Made by a program: the position numbers and the translations under genes
The notes under the pieces: model-generated
Seen by the model: the letters and a program-made list of their open reading frames with translations, nothing else
Databases searched by the model: none
What the model was told of the DNA's origin: nothing
Source: Coccinella septempunctata
Taxonomy: Eukaryota > Arthropoda > Insecta > Coleoptera > Coccinellidae
Assembly (NCBI RefSeq): GCF_907165205.1
Contig: NC_058189.1
Location: forward strand, 2,916,501-2,980,500
Reading direction: 5' to 3'
DNA length: 64,000 bases
Shown here: positions 22,480-35,028 of the stretch, in pieces
Position numbering within the stretch: the stretch's first letter is position 1
Layout: every line of letters begins with the position of its first letter

Positions 22480-23190
22480 TAGTTGATATACTTTCTAAAT
22501 TTGTCTACTTGCCTGATAGCCTCATAATAATAATTATCATTTCATTTATTCCAAACCTTTCGAAACCCATTCATCAGAAACCAGAAACGTATTTATAAGA
22601 ATTTTATGCAGCTATGCTTTTCTTCTTATTGGTCGTACCAGCTGTATATTTCTTTGAGGTTGACTACTACCATTCTTGAAAATGCCCAACCTACTGCCTT
22701 TATTAAATCATCACAAGCGTACGAGCTCAGATCCAACCAGGAATCCTGCTATCGAATTTCATTTAGTCTAAACGGTTTTTTAGGGTCCTTTAGAAAATTT
22801 TATTAGTGCGCTAGGGTGGAAATCTCCCTCATTCAATATACCTTGCATTGTGAAATAACGCCAAATAGGGATGAAGGATATTTGTATCGAATTACAAATA
22901 ATAAGCCAGATGTTTCCACATGCTGCTTCAGAATATTTCGAATTTATCTTCTTTCCTCCAAAACAATAGGCAGATATTTGGTTCCAGTAAATAAATGGCT
23001 TCAAAGGTTTTGTACATACAACATACGACGAATTCCACTTCTCGAAAATTTCGAGGTAACTCTGCCTTGTTACTGCGTATGTCCAGGAATGTCAAGATAC
23101 GAAAATACAGATGTATATAATTATCAATTATCATTGCTAACCTTCAGTATTCGCTCCAGTCATCAAATTGAAGAAGAAGAAGAAGATAAT
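22480..23190. other. Unassigned intron sequence, 22480-23190
   Basis: A 191-codon plus frame starts at 22816 and runs into the LINE fragment below. Its first 110 residues show no motif I know and its reading is not that of the LINE, so I regard it as fortuitous. Confidence 0.35.
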
Positions 23191-23199
23191 CTTGTCTTT

Positions 23200-23450
23200 C
23201 TCATGGACACATTGCTGCCTCTGGAAACACCTCATGAAAATGGGTGTAGCAAAAAACGACGAGTGCAGATTTTGTGGGGAGGAGTAGGAAACTGTGGACC
23301 ATCTGGTGATGTCATGGCTACCCATCTAGACAACTCAAAAAATGCTTCACAAAAAACTTCTAGTAGGAAAGTGGGATGGCCTCAAGGATGAAGCCATCCC
23401 AAATACTAAAGCTCATTTTAAAAATATGGAACTTGTGGGCGACCTGTAGA
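23200..23450 (+). pseudogene. LINE C-terminal zinc-knuckle fragment
   Basis: The plus strand reads LWKHLMKMGVAKNDECRFCG, then ETVDHLVMS, then LLVGKWDGLKDEAIPNTK, with TAG stops in between. The H..K.G.....CR.C.EE.ET..HL pattern is the C-terminal motif of RNase H-bearing LINEs (I/Jockey-related). It is a different family from the 20.4-21.5 kb copy (sequence around the motif differs). Only this short piece remains. Confidence 0.65.
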
Positions 23451-24098
23451 GTGAGTAATGGCGAGAACCCAATGAATAACTATGTATGACCTATATTGTA
23501 GGAATTATCCCAAAGTTTTCGTAGTATGAATTATAAACCAGAAGTGGTCCACGAAATAGATTCTTACTTTTACCAATAATCTTGCCAACTGCCTCGCCCT
23601 GCATGTGTTTCAGAGATTGCGGGCCATGCATGCAAAACATCAATTCACAGATACATACCATAAAATTTCCTGGCGCGCCACTTATCGTTGGCGCCAATGA
23701 ATCTATACATCTGCACCATAAATCATTGGTGCCTGCTTGATTCCAAAAAAAAAATGCTTTGTTCATGCGTCATAAAATCCGAACTGACACTTAAGGTTCC
23801 CGAGAGATTGTCTGAATTAATACTTGATTCTCACTTAGAACAGTCGATTTGGGCGTTTATATCATGGCTCACATTGACATACTCGTAATTACTACCCTAT
23901 GAATATACATTGCAAAATAAAACACAAATCTTTAACAACTAGTCTCGAATCCGATTGATTTCAAAACCGTTTCGATAATTTTGTTTTATAAAGATTTACC
24001 TGTTTTCGAAAACAATACGATTATACGAAGTTACACACAATTTCCCACAAGAAAGTACCTACTCGTGGAAAAAAGCTTTCACTAGACATCAAATATTA
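23451..24098. other. Unassigned intron sequence, 23451-24098
   Basis: No repeat partner or coding motif recognised. A 91-codon minus frame at 23491-23766 is unassigned. Confidence 0.35.
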
Positions 24099-24100
24099 TA

Positions 24101-25080
24101 CAGGGCGAGTCTTTGACTTTTTTCAAATACCATGTTTTCCGATTCGGCTATTTTAAGTTTTCATAATGAGCTATGCCACCCCTGGATAAACAAAATTACC
24201 GTCAGAATGAGTAGCTAAATAGAAAATTGAAACGTCACATTTTGAAATTACTATTTCAACCGTTTCCCAAAAAAATTATTTTAAGCACTTAAAAATGAAA
24301 AATAAAAATGGCTATTCAAAATTTAAAGCGTTTCATGTGGATTGCACAAGTGGGCAACATCGACTGAAATATGCCTTGATAATAAAGGACAACAAATACA
24401 TTATCTTGATGAGATAGACAAAGATGGCTGTCTATGAAGTCTGCCACGAACGAGGAAGGTCGTAAAATTTTATGGTATTTTTATGGCCGGTTGCAGTTGA
24501 AGCTCGCCAGTAAGTACGCGCCTGTAGATCAACAGCTTTTATTTTATAAACAAGCTGATCGGAAATTGTTCTTTTCATTGTCTTGTATGCGTTGTTGCCA
24601 AATCGTAAACTCCGCACAAAGCGATTTAAATTTTGAAACCCCATATTTGAAGGATGATTTCGAATAGTTTCCGCGGTGAATTTGAAAAAATCATGAATGA
24701 AACTCATGATTATTGAGTTCAAACTTGCATATGCAGTGATAACCCAAATTGAGGAGCATTCCCCATTTGTAACACTACAAATCTGTGGACAGAGTTGTAT
24801 TCAGCAAAAGTACCCAATTTCTCAAACTGAAAGACGTGGGTGATAATCTTGTGTTCGAAAAAGATTCATCAAATAAATGAAAAAATATATTCCGAAATTC
24901 ATTTCATTCTATAAAACCGTTTGTGAGATGAAACTAAAAATGACATTTTTTATGGTTTTTCATCAGCCTGTATCTTTTGAACCGAGCCGATTAGGAAAAA
25001 ATAGTAAAGGAAAAAAGTGTTTCTTTCAACCTCAGGAATCTGCTGTTGAAATATTTTAAAGGGGTCAAAGACTCAGCCTG
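24101..25080. mobile_element. MITE-B copy e, interrupted
   Basis: TA-flanked on both sides. Left end CAGGGCGAGTCTTTGACTTT, right end GGGGTCAAAGACTCAGCCTG. Both terminal parts match the family, but about 24240-24735 is foreign: it shows no family similarity and carries opposed frames at 24434-24667 and 24432-24722 without known motifs. Confidence 0.78.
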
Positions 25081-25083
25081 TAT

Positions 25084-25864
25084 TTACAGGTGTCTCTGAC
25101 TCTGACCAACCTTGTAGGTTATAGAAGGTATAAATCAGTTGATTGATGATGTATCACCATCAAATAAATTCCATTTCTATTTTTATTAATCATCACATGT
25201 ACAAGCCCGAGTCGTGTAGGTTATTTATAATGCTAATGAAGATTATCCTCACAGACAGAGATGTTTTTTATCCTCCCCCTATTCTGGTACCGAGCGTCAA
25301 CCGTAATCCTTGTCGGAATGATGATAGAGATCTCGGAGATCTAGTATCAGGGATTTACGGAAATTACGAAGGATCTTCCGTTGTTACTTACATCTCCTAC
25401 GACAGTTATCTGCTCCGATTTAGCGAACGGCGTTAGATATAAGGAAAATGGGATATTTTCAATATTGAATCGAATGGGAATGGCTGGCAATAACGAAAAT
25501 GCCCCCGTTAAGAAAATTGAATGTACTTTCGGCGGATATTCCAGGTTACTCCCATTATCGTGTAAAAGAGTTGGCCGTGATTGTAGGAAAATGAGCAGGC
25601 TGTCTGGGAACGTATCGGGAATATTTCAGAGGTCCAGGGCCAAGAAGCTTCATACAATTTACACAGTGTGTTACACTGCGAAGAGAACATAATAGAGATC
25701 GTAAGGAAACTTAACGGCGTATATGTATACTAGTTATTTTAAACTCTCCTCTTGATAAAAGGAATCTTTTCGTGTAGGAAAAGAGATGAATGATTTGAAC
25801 ATAGCATTTGGTTTTGAATTTTTAGATTTCAAAAGAAGGAAGGACCCTTACAAATACATGTATA
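25084..25864. other. Single-copy block 3
   Basis: GC-richer from about 25240 to 25690 and single copy in the window. Open frames of 97 and 103 codons on the plus strand have no recognised motif. Possible conserved intron sequence. Confidence 0.4.
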
Positions 25865-26564
25865 TGCTGGGGGAGTCTTTGACTCGTAAAAATATTTTAA
25901 CAGTAGATTCTTGAGATCAAATGAAACACTTTTCTGCTATACCATTTTTTCAGATTCTGCCCTGATAAAAAGATATAGCCACTTTAAATTTTCATAATGA
26001 GCTATGCCACCTCTGGAAGAACAAAATTCTCTTTAGGATAACAAGCTAAATCTATGACACTAACTATACATGTGTGGATCTTTTATACAGAGTTGCATTC
26101 AGTCAAAGTAGGTACCCAATTTTCCCAATATCACAGATATTTTTTAATTACAAATTACTCGAAAACTGCGCATTATACGAGAAAATATGAGGAAACTTTT
26201 TATTTTACAAAACGTTCAAATATTTATTAGATAGCGTCCAACTTAGTTTCAAGAGTTGGGTTCTTCGAATTTTTGATATTTTTATGGTGAGTAATGGTCA
26301 TAATGAGAGAACTGGAAGACGTGGATGATATCTTGTGTTCGAAAAAGATTCATCAAATAAATGAAAAACTATATTCCGAAATTTATTTCATTTGGTAAAA
26401 CTGTTTGTGAGATAGATCCGAAAATAATTTTTTTTTATGGTGTTCCATCAGCCTGTATCTTTCAAACTGAGCAGATTCGGAAAGAATTGTATAGGAAAAG
26501 AGTGTTTCTTTCGACCTCAAAAATCTACTGTTGAAATATTTGTACGAGTCAAAGACTCGCCCTG
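25865..26564. mobile_element. MITE-B copy f (complete, 700 bp)
   Basis: The best full-length copy of the family. Ends are TGCTGGGGGAGTCTTTGACT on the left and AGTCAAAGACTCGCCCTG on the right, both next to TA. The TIRs pair for about 100 bases (ACAGTAGATTCTTGAGATCA against its complement near 26510-26530, then the AAACACTTTT and CCATTTTTTC runs). No coding frame: non-autonomous, Tc1/mariner-type TA insertion inferred. Confidence 0.85.
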
Positions 26565-26566
26565 TA

Positions 26567-27893
26567 TAGAGAAATAATTTTTTTGTTGAGTGTTTCACGT
26601 TACTGACCATTGGATAAATTCACTGGCAAAACCTGGACATTCCTTAGCACATTTGATACCTCGTAGAGACACAAAAACACATCAAAAACAATAATTTCTA
26701 GAGATTTAACGGTGTATAAATTTATATGTTTGATGGAACATTATAGTGGTTATTTCTTACAATTTTTGTTAAAGCTCCACATGAAATCTATATTTTCAAT
26801 CCCTCGAATCATCAATTCATGGATTTTATACTATTTCATACTCAAACGACGGTTTGAGTTGTTGAGATAAAGAAGAAAGAAGAAACAAGAAACATGTTTA
26901 TAATCTCATGATCAAACGGAGCCTTAATATTTTGCCTTTTAATGCATTCACTTGAATGTACATACGTTGTTTTCTGGCTAAAAACAGTTGTGTGGCGTCT
27001 TAAAAGCATGACGAGTTTTACTTGGGATATCCTGTATATACTAACAGTTTTGTTTAGTTCATGAAGAATATACTAGAGAGGAATATCCCATAACGCCATG
27101 TGTCGATGACATATTCCTAACGTGCTTTCTCTCTAAGAGGAATAGAAAATGTGACGGCAATAAATAAACTTTTATCTTTTTAAGTTTCGAGAAACACTTC
27201 GGAAGAACAGGATTTTTCAATTAACTGACTTGTCAACTACAAGATAATATAGATCACGTTTCGTGCTGAAAATTTTCTATTGCAGGGTTGTATTAGTGAT
27301 CGATCTCATCGGTAGAGAGATTACTGAGCAAAATTGCTAAAATATTCCTTATTGTCATGTAGCCCAGACAAATTAAGGCTTTGGTTCCTAAAAAATTGCT
27401 TAAAAGCTGGAAATGGTCTCAAACAACGAAGAGCATCTTAAATATCAGTAAAGTGAAGTATGAGACAATTTCCTGCCAAGGCTTAAATTTTGAGGACAAA
27501 GAAACTACGAAATTGTTGGCCTTTTTCGTTTTTGCAATTTTAACTCAGAAGAGGGCATCTGACAAAAATTTGTTTCTGACTTCTTTTGTAGAAGAGGAAA
27601 CAAATTTTCAAATGACTTCGAAATTATTTAAATCTTCTGAGTGGTTCAGCCACAATCGATCTCCAGAATTAGGTTATCTTTTCTAACTCAGCTTTAAAGA
27701 AAGAAAAATTGACTTGCGACGTCTATATCGTATTCAACGATATACAAGGTTAGAACTATTTAGAGGCTGACAATAGGAATATCGAAAACCGTTTTTAATA
27801 TAGGCTGGCTTAAATTACAAAAAAGCTTCTACAAAAGAAGTAGGAAGAAATTTTTCGTCCGATGCAAATATCTCAAACCAATGTGATTCCAGT
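26567..27893. other. Unassigned intron sequence, 26567-27893
   Basis: No element recognised. One plus-strand frame of 101 codons (27381-27686) has no known motif and no visible splice or promoter context. Confidence 0.35.
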
Positions 27894-27897
27894 TTAC

Positions 27898-29298
27898 ATT
27901 CATTCATTCATTCATTGCTGTATCCCGTTACCGGGAATAAATCTACAAAAAGACGAACAAAAAAAAGATTAAATCTGCGAACAGACTTGTGATTTCTTAG
28001 GGCTAATTGCGACTATGTGCCCTCCTGTGACTGAAGAGACCCAACCGTGACCTGCAGATCCTTCCACACTCAGGGCATGGATAGTCAAGAACCAGATCTG
28101 GCCGCCGCTGTATCCTTCTCGAATCTCCATTATAACTGTGTACCAAAGACCTCCACTGTGATCTGTCTAACGCTAGTTGTTCCCAGTTATGATTGGCATT
28201 AACTGATTCTAGGGATTGATGTAGTCTATCCTTAAACCGCTTATACTGGCCTCCTGGTTTTCGGGCTCCCTCTGTGAATTCGCCATACAGAGCTATTTTG
28301 GGGAGTCTTGAGTCTTACAACCTCAGAATGTGGCCGCTCCATCTGAGTCGGGCCCTCGTTACTTGAGTCTCAATTGTTGTACAACTCGCTCGTTGCAAGA
28401 CTTCTGCATTCGAAACTTTGTGGAACCATCTGATGTGCATTATTTGTCTTAGATAACGTTGTTGCGTTTGTTCAAGCTGTTTGATATGTCGCCTGTAGGG
28501 CGTCCAGCTTTTGATCTTCAGATTGAGGTCGTGATTTTGAAACACTCTGACTTTCAGCTTCCAGAAAGCCCGTGATGCCGAATTGATACGGTTGTGTATT
28601 TCCGTGTCCAGGTTAGCCCTAGTATTTATGAAGCTTCCAAGTATTTGAACTGCTCGACCTGATCTAGAGTTTCATTCTCCAGGCTGATATGTGTTTGAAA
28701 GCTTTCTGGTGGACTTACAAGGATTTTGGTTTTGTCGATATTGAGTCTAAGGCCTAAAGCTTCGTATATATGTTTATAGGTGCCCAGCATTATCTGTAGA
28801 TCCTCTGGGCTGCTAGCGATAAGTGCGCAGTCGTCTGCATATTGAAGTTCCTTGATAAACTTTGAACGGGTTTTTGCTCTGAGGCGCTTGAGGTTGAATA
28901 GGCCTTCATCAAATCTGAATCTTATTCCAACACCTCTTACAGGCATACTCATGTCAGCAATTATCCATACAGCTATGGCGAAAATATTGAACAGTAAAGG
29001 CGCTAACACGCAGCCTTGTTTTATTCCAGTGAAATGGTCGGTTGTAGAGCCATTATGCTGTATTCTAGCGGTGTTGTTGGTATGGAGGCTTTTACACATT
29101 GCTAAGAATTTTTCGGATACTCTAAGGCGGGCCATGATTTTCCATAGCGCTCTCTGATTCACCGAGTCAAAGGCCTTACTTAAATCGACGTAGGCTGTAT
29201 AGATCCTCGATTGTTGTTCACGGGCCTCCTCTTGCAGCTGTCGCAGTGTGAAAATTAGGTCCACCGTACCTCGATTTGGTCGAAAGCCGCAGTTTACA
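27898..29298 (-). mobile_element. RT-LINE copy 1, 5'-truncated
   Basis: A non-LTR retrotransposon on the minus strand. Its 3' tail is a (CATT)n run on the plus strand at 27898-27917. The 5' end is truncated inside the RT domain, at the CGFRPNRGT motif near 29290. Confidence 0.9.
28000..29298 (-). pseudogene. RT-LINE copy 1 reverse transcriptase (broken)
   Basis: In order: CGFRPNRGT; AYVDLSKAFDSVNQRALW (palm motif A); GIKQGCVLAPLLFNIF (motif B); ELQYADDCALIASS, the YADD active site, at about residues 140-152 of the open frame; and LNIDKTKILV. A one-base loss near 28628 shifts the frame. The rest continues as a thumb region, with an internal deletion near 28500 and a TAA-type stop in HILRL at 28315. 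At the end DYPCPECGRICRS..GLFSHRRA forms a C2H-type finger. Reverse transcriptase copies the LINE RNA at the nicked target. RTE- or CR1-like clade, not resolved. Confidence 0.9.
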
Positions 29299-29299
29299 A

Positions 29300-30386
29300 C
29301 AGCTGATATAGCTGTTGCACTACACTGGGTGGAAATGACTCATTTGTTGACCTGGTCAAGTTGAGATCTGAATAAAAATTTCAGACATAGCATTGTTACT
29401 GGGAAATCAATCTACAATGAGAAAAAAACATCAAAATTAAATAAGCAGTTCGAGAGGAAGCCCACTATGAAATTGGGTCCAGTTTTTTTTTACCGCTGAG
29501 TGTAAAAAGAAAGGAAATTTTTCATTTTGTGTACACTCGGCTCGAAAAGGTCTGCTGTCCTACTTGTATATGAATAAAATGACTACCCACCTAATAAATT
29601 CATAGAATATCATACTCAGGGGCCACAAATACTATACCGGAGAAACCATGTGGATTTGGTCGAATACGGGAATGAATGCAATCTCCGAAACCCCATCTCT
29701 ATTCATCACAGACACCCCCAAAACGCAATCAGACCTCAAACATGAAAACCTATCGGTCACCGCATCTTTCGCGCATAAAGCGACGTTGTCCGTGTAAACG
29801 TTATGGAAAAAAAAAGGCCCATTCGTCCTCGATAATTTATTGACGCATCGGTGATTCGTTCAGGCTTCCGACATCCACGACACGCATACGGGGGATGATT
29901 GATCGATTGTCCGACGATTCGTTCTTCCATAAGTTACGATCGCCCCGTAGGTAGGTGGCTTTTTATCTCTGCACGAGAAACAATCAACGTCCATATCTGA
30001 TCTGTTTCGTAACACGAATGCTTCAATTTCGACGATTATTTGACGTTTTTCCGATGAGCTCGTCGTTCGTTATTAATAACTGTCGGTACGTGCTTTTTCA
30101 AGACAAAAAATGTATCTATAATTTTGGAAAATCGCTTGGGCCATTTTTTTATAGTTAAAATGAGTGAAATTGATTCATTTCACTCAAATGTCTTGTCTTC
30201 ATATGTGGAAGTTCTTATCTTGATTTTGTCTTGAAGTCAAGACAAGATCTTGAAATTTTCAAGAACTTGCCGACTCTTAAATGTGCACTTTTTCTTAAAT
30301 ATAAGTTGTCGGAAATGGGAACTTTTCTCACGTTTTGGTTGATGAAATTGGTTTCATTATTCCATTCACTTTTATCGAAGTATTTG
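29300..30386. other. Single-copy block 4
   Basis: From about 29620 to 30080 the sequence is GC-richer and single copy. No gene recognised. The last part grades into a degenerate element C fragment. Confidence 0.4.
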
Positions 30387-30485
30387 ATTGGCCATTTCAC
30401 ATTACGAAAATGTGAGGTTATGACGTTTGGCAAAACATTTTTGGGTTTAAATCAGCGCTATGTTGTGCATTCTACGTAAAAGTGT
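30387..30485 (-). mobile_element. Degenerate element C end fragment
   Basis: GGTTATGACGTTTGGCAAAA and CATTTTTGGGTTTAAATCAG are the reverse complement of the right inner part of element C copies (for example 36440-36500). No ends remain. Confidence 0.65.
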
Positions 30486-30570
30486 CAGTAATTAAGTATT
30501 TAATCAAAATGTGAAATTACTTCGTAAACTATTAATTCGAAAATATGTGAATAACATAATTGACGTTCAT

Positions 30571-30709
30571 ACAAGGCTTGTTCGTAGAGTGGTTCACAAC
30601 GGTTGCGAACTGAACAGAGCAAGCGCAAGACCATTTTAGGGTGAGGAAAATCCATTTGCGCTTGCTCTGTAAAGTTCACAACCATTGTGAACCACTCTAA
30701 AAACAAGCA
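30571..30709. repeat. Foldback element 1
   Basis: Two arms of about 55 bases (GAGTGGTTCACAACGGTTGC / its near complement GTTCACAACCATTGTGAACC; GAGCAAGCGCAA / TTGCGCTTGCTC) flank a short loop, with GCTTGTT and AACAAGC at the edges. CATACAA occurs just outside on both sides and may be a target duplication. The RNA would form a strong hairpin. Confidence 0.8.
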
Positions 30710-31588
30710 TACAAACCACAGATTACAGCCTACTCTGTAATAATAATACAATAATAATATTGATTATCTATTTTGGCTAAAGGTTGAAGAGGATACATCC
30801 GTTTTTAAACCAAAAAATCAACCCAAAGATGAAATGCATCTGATGCAGTGGTAGGGAAAATCATCTTTCATTAAAGGAAGTCAAAATAGTTAAAGGGAGT
30901 AAGAGCAGGAGCTTCACCTTCAAACAAAAAATAAGACAACAGGTTCATATTTTCATAATAATATATTCATTGATACTTTAAGACATTCGCAATGCATAGG
31001 TCAAGTCAAATGAAAAATAAAAAAATTAATTCTCTGGAACTTTTTCAACGATAACATTTATTGAAAATCCTCCACACTGTAGTTACTTTGTAATTGTATA
31101 TTCGGCATTCAAAAAATGTTGGTTTTTGGTACCACCTTCATGGGAGTGGTTTTTTTGGGACATTGTCATGATGGAAATTCGTCCCCCTCAAAACAAAAGG
31201 TAACCTAATCTAACCTATTTTTCAGAAAACCTTGAAAATTCTTTGTTTCTGAGTCCTGGGGATCAAATTTTCGTTGGGCACAATATATATCCTATTTTAT
31301 ATGGAAGGGCACTTTTTCAGAAAAATTTTCTAGCAGATTTACAACTTGTGAAAAGCTTTTTTTTCATTGATTCATATTCCAAGAATCCAAACAATCGGAG
31401 GCGACCGAAAAAATTCTTCATAAGAGTTCATAATTTCAATACGTCAAAGACAATGATTCTTTAATGAATCTAGGTATTATGTTTTCTGTACTTTAAATTA
31501 TGTAAACTATTTGTACTTATTTCAGTAGAATATCAATGAATCAAAGTAAGAACCTCAATATTTCTAATTCTCTATAAATATTGAATCG
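30710..31588. other. Unassigned intron sequence, 30710-31588
   Basis: No gene, element or repeat pair recognised. A 73-codon frame at 31243-31464 is without motif. Confidence 0.35.
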
Positions 31589-31778
31589 AAGTCCATTCAG
31601 CCTAGTTTCAGCCTAGATGAATGGTTTAGAAGTTGTTTATCACCCATTCATTCAAAAGTGACTTCTTCAGATTTTAAAAAATTAGAATGTAAGTATATGC
31701 TTACATAAGAATAATAATAAATAAAGAAGTCACTTTTGAATTAATTCCATTCATCTCGAAACTAGGCTGAATGGACTT
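31589..31778. repeat. Foldback element 2
   Basis: 190-bp inverted repeat. Outer arms AAGTCCATTCAGCCTAGTTT and its complement; inner arms AAAAGTGACTTCTTCAG and AAGAAGTCACTTTTGAA. A section (AGCCTAGATGAATGG to TCACCC) is extra in the left arm. Likely a small MITE. Confidence 0.82.
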
Positions 31779-33146
31779 GGTTCACTTCAGCTCTGAACCC
31801 CTCAATTGAAGTACATAGTAGATTTCCACATTTTCTTCTTACAAATTCAAAAATAATATTTGAAACAGGTGAAGGTAAACTAGTTTACCTTTGATAGCGA
31901 AACATGTATCGTGATGAAAACTCATTTTGTGAAAATTGTATAAGGTAAGAAATATCTTCAGATGATAAGAGCTCAAAAACACACAAAAAAGGAATAGTCA
32001 ATACTAGTAACAAAGTTTTTTTTGTAAATATCGAAAGACGAATCAATAAGCTGGGAAAAACATTGAATGCTTTGTATGTATTCTAATAAGAAATACAAGT
32101 TTATACCTAATCTCTACAATTCTATTCTTGTACCTACCTCTTTTTTCAAAATTTTCAAAAAGTTCAAAATCGAGTTCAAAATCATTCGACTCTCTACCAA
32201 AAATGCAGAATCGTCATATAGAGAGATTGAGAATGATCAGAAACTGAAAGCGCAACCTACAGAGTTCATAAACTTAAATGTTATTTGTGAACTTCTTGTC
32301 ACCAATAACAATAATATGAAGATAGGATTATTCATTATGATTAATTTACAAAGAGCACGCGAATTTTTATCGACAAGAGGCAGACCATAACTCTATCGCG
32401 AAGCTGCATTGTTTATTCCTTCTGAAGTAAACATAAATAAAGTGCAGCAATTATAATCAGTGTAGAACCAAAAGTCAATATCATGCCCAAGGTTTCTCGT
32501 TATCCCGACAGAAAAAGGAGCGTAGACAAAGATCCAAAGCCGGTACACGGACCGTTCGGCCAGCTAAGTTGAGAACGTGAAGAAAACGAGAAATAAGAAC
32601 AAGAACTGGCGAGCTGTGTTCTCAAGATAAGCAAACTGAAGTGTTCAAAGCCGGTCGGAGGGAATCTGCAAGCATTCCTTTGTTCCTTATTCGTTAATTC
32701 TTCTGGTTAGTCATACTGCGGAGTCTAGTTTTCTGAATATGTTTTCGATTGCTTTGAACCCACTTTAGTTACATTGTCATATTTAGTTTCCTTTTTTCCG
32801 AAATAGGACAAATTTTAAGTAAAATCTGAATATGGATCGCAATATGGTAAAAACTTGTTGGAATTAATTATCTATTAATTTAACTAGTAAGCCTAGAGAT
32901 CACCTATTAGATCCTGCTTTGAGTCACATTCGTCATGAAATTTGAGTAGTTGAAATTAGAAATTGGAAGGAGGTGTTTATTCGGCTTATTTCATTAATGA
33001 AAAATCTACAGGTATGAACATGGTCCACAAACTATTCATAACCAATCTGAGGTTGTTAAATCTGTAGCAAAACATAATAAATTTGATTCCTTAAAAGATG
33101 TGGGGATGCAATTTCCTTATTTCTAAACAATCTCGAATTTACTCTA
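31779..33146. other. Unassigned intron sequence, 31779-33146
   Basis: A 107-codon plus frame at 32067-32390 has no recognised motif. About 32480-32690 is purine-rich and GC-richer (GACAGAAAAAGGAGCGTAGA). No repeat partner. Confidence 0.35.
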
Positions 33147-33817
33147 TAGGGAGTATTTGAAAGTGAGGCATGTTTTCCAACAGAAGGTAGAACTGGCCAG
33201 AATGAAGCGTTTCACCAAAAATCACTTATACAAAACTTTCAAAATGACAAAGCTGTTGGAAAAAAATCTCCTGATTCGACCATGTGGTTTCGTTTAGGAT
33301 ATTGGCTCATTCGATATTTACGTGGCAATGAAAATGGAAACTTAGGATTGCCGAATTGTTCTCATTATTTTTTAGTAACTTACACGATTTCATGAAATGG
33401 CTCATTTCGATACCAACTGACAGAAGAGACTTAAAACATAAGTGTAAAAAATAGAATAATACTTCAAAATCCCACCAATAAAACTTGTCTAAATTATTCA
33501 CGAATTATTTCGCAATGGGCATCACAATCTTCTTGTTCCAACATTCCAATAATCGTCGTTAAAATGGGATGCAATAAGGCAACATCATAGCACTTTTTCA
33601 ACATAACTAACATAAGCACTTTCAAGAAACTGCCTCGATTTTCTACATTTTTGTTCACCCTAAATTGCACGATACCACAATTTTGATTCTCTAGAAAGTG
33701 AGCTGATGCATCTAATTCGATGAACTTGGTACTGCACCATTGATTGTTCAGCCATATGTTTATTTTTTGTTTCGTTTTTGTGGCGCTGGAGTCACCTTCC
33801 ATAGTTCCGTACTTTGT
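33147..33817. mobile_element. MITE-A copy 3 (3' truncated)
   Basis: Begins TAGGGAGTATTTGAAAGTGA after TA and follows the family to TCCATAGTTCCGTACTT, where it stops and MITE-B sequence starts. Carries a 102-codon antisense frame at 33494-33802, related to the one in copy 2. Confidence 0.82.
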
Positions 33818-33905
33818 GACTCGAACAAATGTTTTAACCGTAGATTCTTGTGGTCAAAAGAAACACTCTTTTCCTTTATCATTTTTTCCGATATTTTTCC
33901 ATGCA
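33818..33905. mobile_element. MITE-B copy g (TIR fragment)
   Basis: GACTCGAACAAATGTTTTAA, then GTAGATTCTTGTGGTCAAAA and the CTCTTTTCCTTTATCATTT run: the outer 90 bases of a MITE-B end, fused to the broken edge of MITE-A copy 3. Confidence 0.7.
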
Positions 33906-34009
33906 GGGATTGCACTTGCATGGTGTTTGTGGACTGTCATTTGAGTTTCAAAAGGTCAGTTTTTATTTTGAATTAAGCAATGTATAAATGAGGACGTTGT
34001 TCTATATCC

Positions 34010-34345
34010 TTCACGAGTGGGGAGGTTAGTCGAGATTTTTTAAATGGCAACCCTAACTTTTTTAGACAGAAATGGATCTTTGTCTCTGGAGGATAATTTT
34101 CTCCTCGATGGCGTTTTTAACACTTTTTTTTATGGGCTAAGAATGCTCAAACTTCTTGAATCCTTTATTACTTATATGTATTATAATCAATGACATTTAG
34201 TTCAGGAGTGATTTATGGTTTTGTAGTGTTATCGCTAATGGTGCTCAATTTAAACATGTAATTTCGGATAAGTCATCAATTACTACACTACGAAATGGAC
34301 TTTTTTTATTACACTTCAAAAAGATCAATCACTCCTCAAAATACA
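34010..34345 (+). repeat. Repeat F copy 1
   Basis: Matches the reverse complement of 36590-36890 over TTCAGGAGTGATTTATGGTT, GCTCAATTTAAACATGTAAT and CTACACTACGAAATGGACTT. Probably a fragment of a TE with a TTTTTAAATGGCAACCC block, which also appears at 35126-35145. No ends seen. Confidence 0.7.
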
Positions 34346-35028
34346 TAAATATAGTAAAATTTCGTTTTGAATGAGTAAAAGAAATCAATACCTTTAATAA
34401 AAGAGGAATGATACAAAAATCTCATCGATTACTAATTCATCCTCAGCAAGGAAAGGTCTATCCATTTCTCCAAAATTATACATAAAAAATTGTCCAAATC
34501 AAAATAGCAATTGAACTATTCGAGCATTTTTGCACAAAATAGGTAATTTGTGAAATAAGTTGCTTTTTACTCCCTCTGTTGGACCTACTTTCCATTTTCC
34601 ATACATAATAATATTCACCTCACACTGTATCTCTAATCTTAATCGATATGAATTGAGATTATCCGAAAGGGTTTTTTTTCTTCGCTCGATTCTGAAAAGA
34701 AAAATTTAATCTTGTAACTTCGGTCAGAAGAACTCGACGTTTTTGTATGAATATAATCCAATAATATTTCAGCGTTCCGCAGATTAAAATCTGGCCCCGT
34801 TTTAAAGTAGTCTCCGACTCTGCTCGCAAACTTCGAACTCCTTGATTGGGCACCGGAGCTTATGGTTTCGACCTCAAGATTGATGATAATCAAATCAATT
34901 CTGCCCCTTTTCGCTCGACCGTAGATGAAGGATGGTGTCTGCCCAGGGAATTCTACTTGACGAACTCTCATTTACAGTCGTTTCATTCATCTTCGTTTTA
35001 TCACTAATTGGATAATTGGCTTAATGCA
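34346..35028. other. Unassigned intron sequence, 34346-35028
   Basis: A 110-codon minus frame (34639-34971) has no motif I know. No repeat partner. Confidence 0.35.

Noticed and set aside
22816..23391. 191-codon plus-strand open frame, the second longest single frame on the plus strand
   Set aside because: The first half has no motif, and in the second half another frame carries the LINE zinc-knuckle pattern; this frame is a shadow plus chance.
27898..27917. CATT repeat as telomeric or independent satellite
   Set aside because: The same run ends the other minus-strand RT-LINE copies at 55103 and 60670, so it is the LINE tail; insect telomeric TTAGG arrays were not seen.
32484..32580. Short frame starting ATGCCCAAGGTTTCTCG with basic residues, similar in its first residues to the element C protein
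   Set aside because: Only the first three residues agree; it then diverges and stops after about 32 codons.
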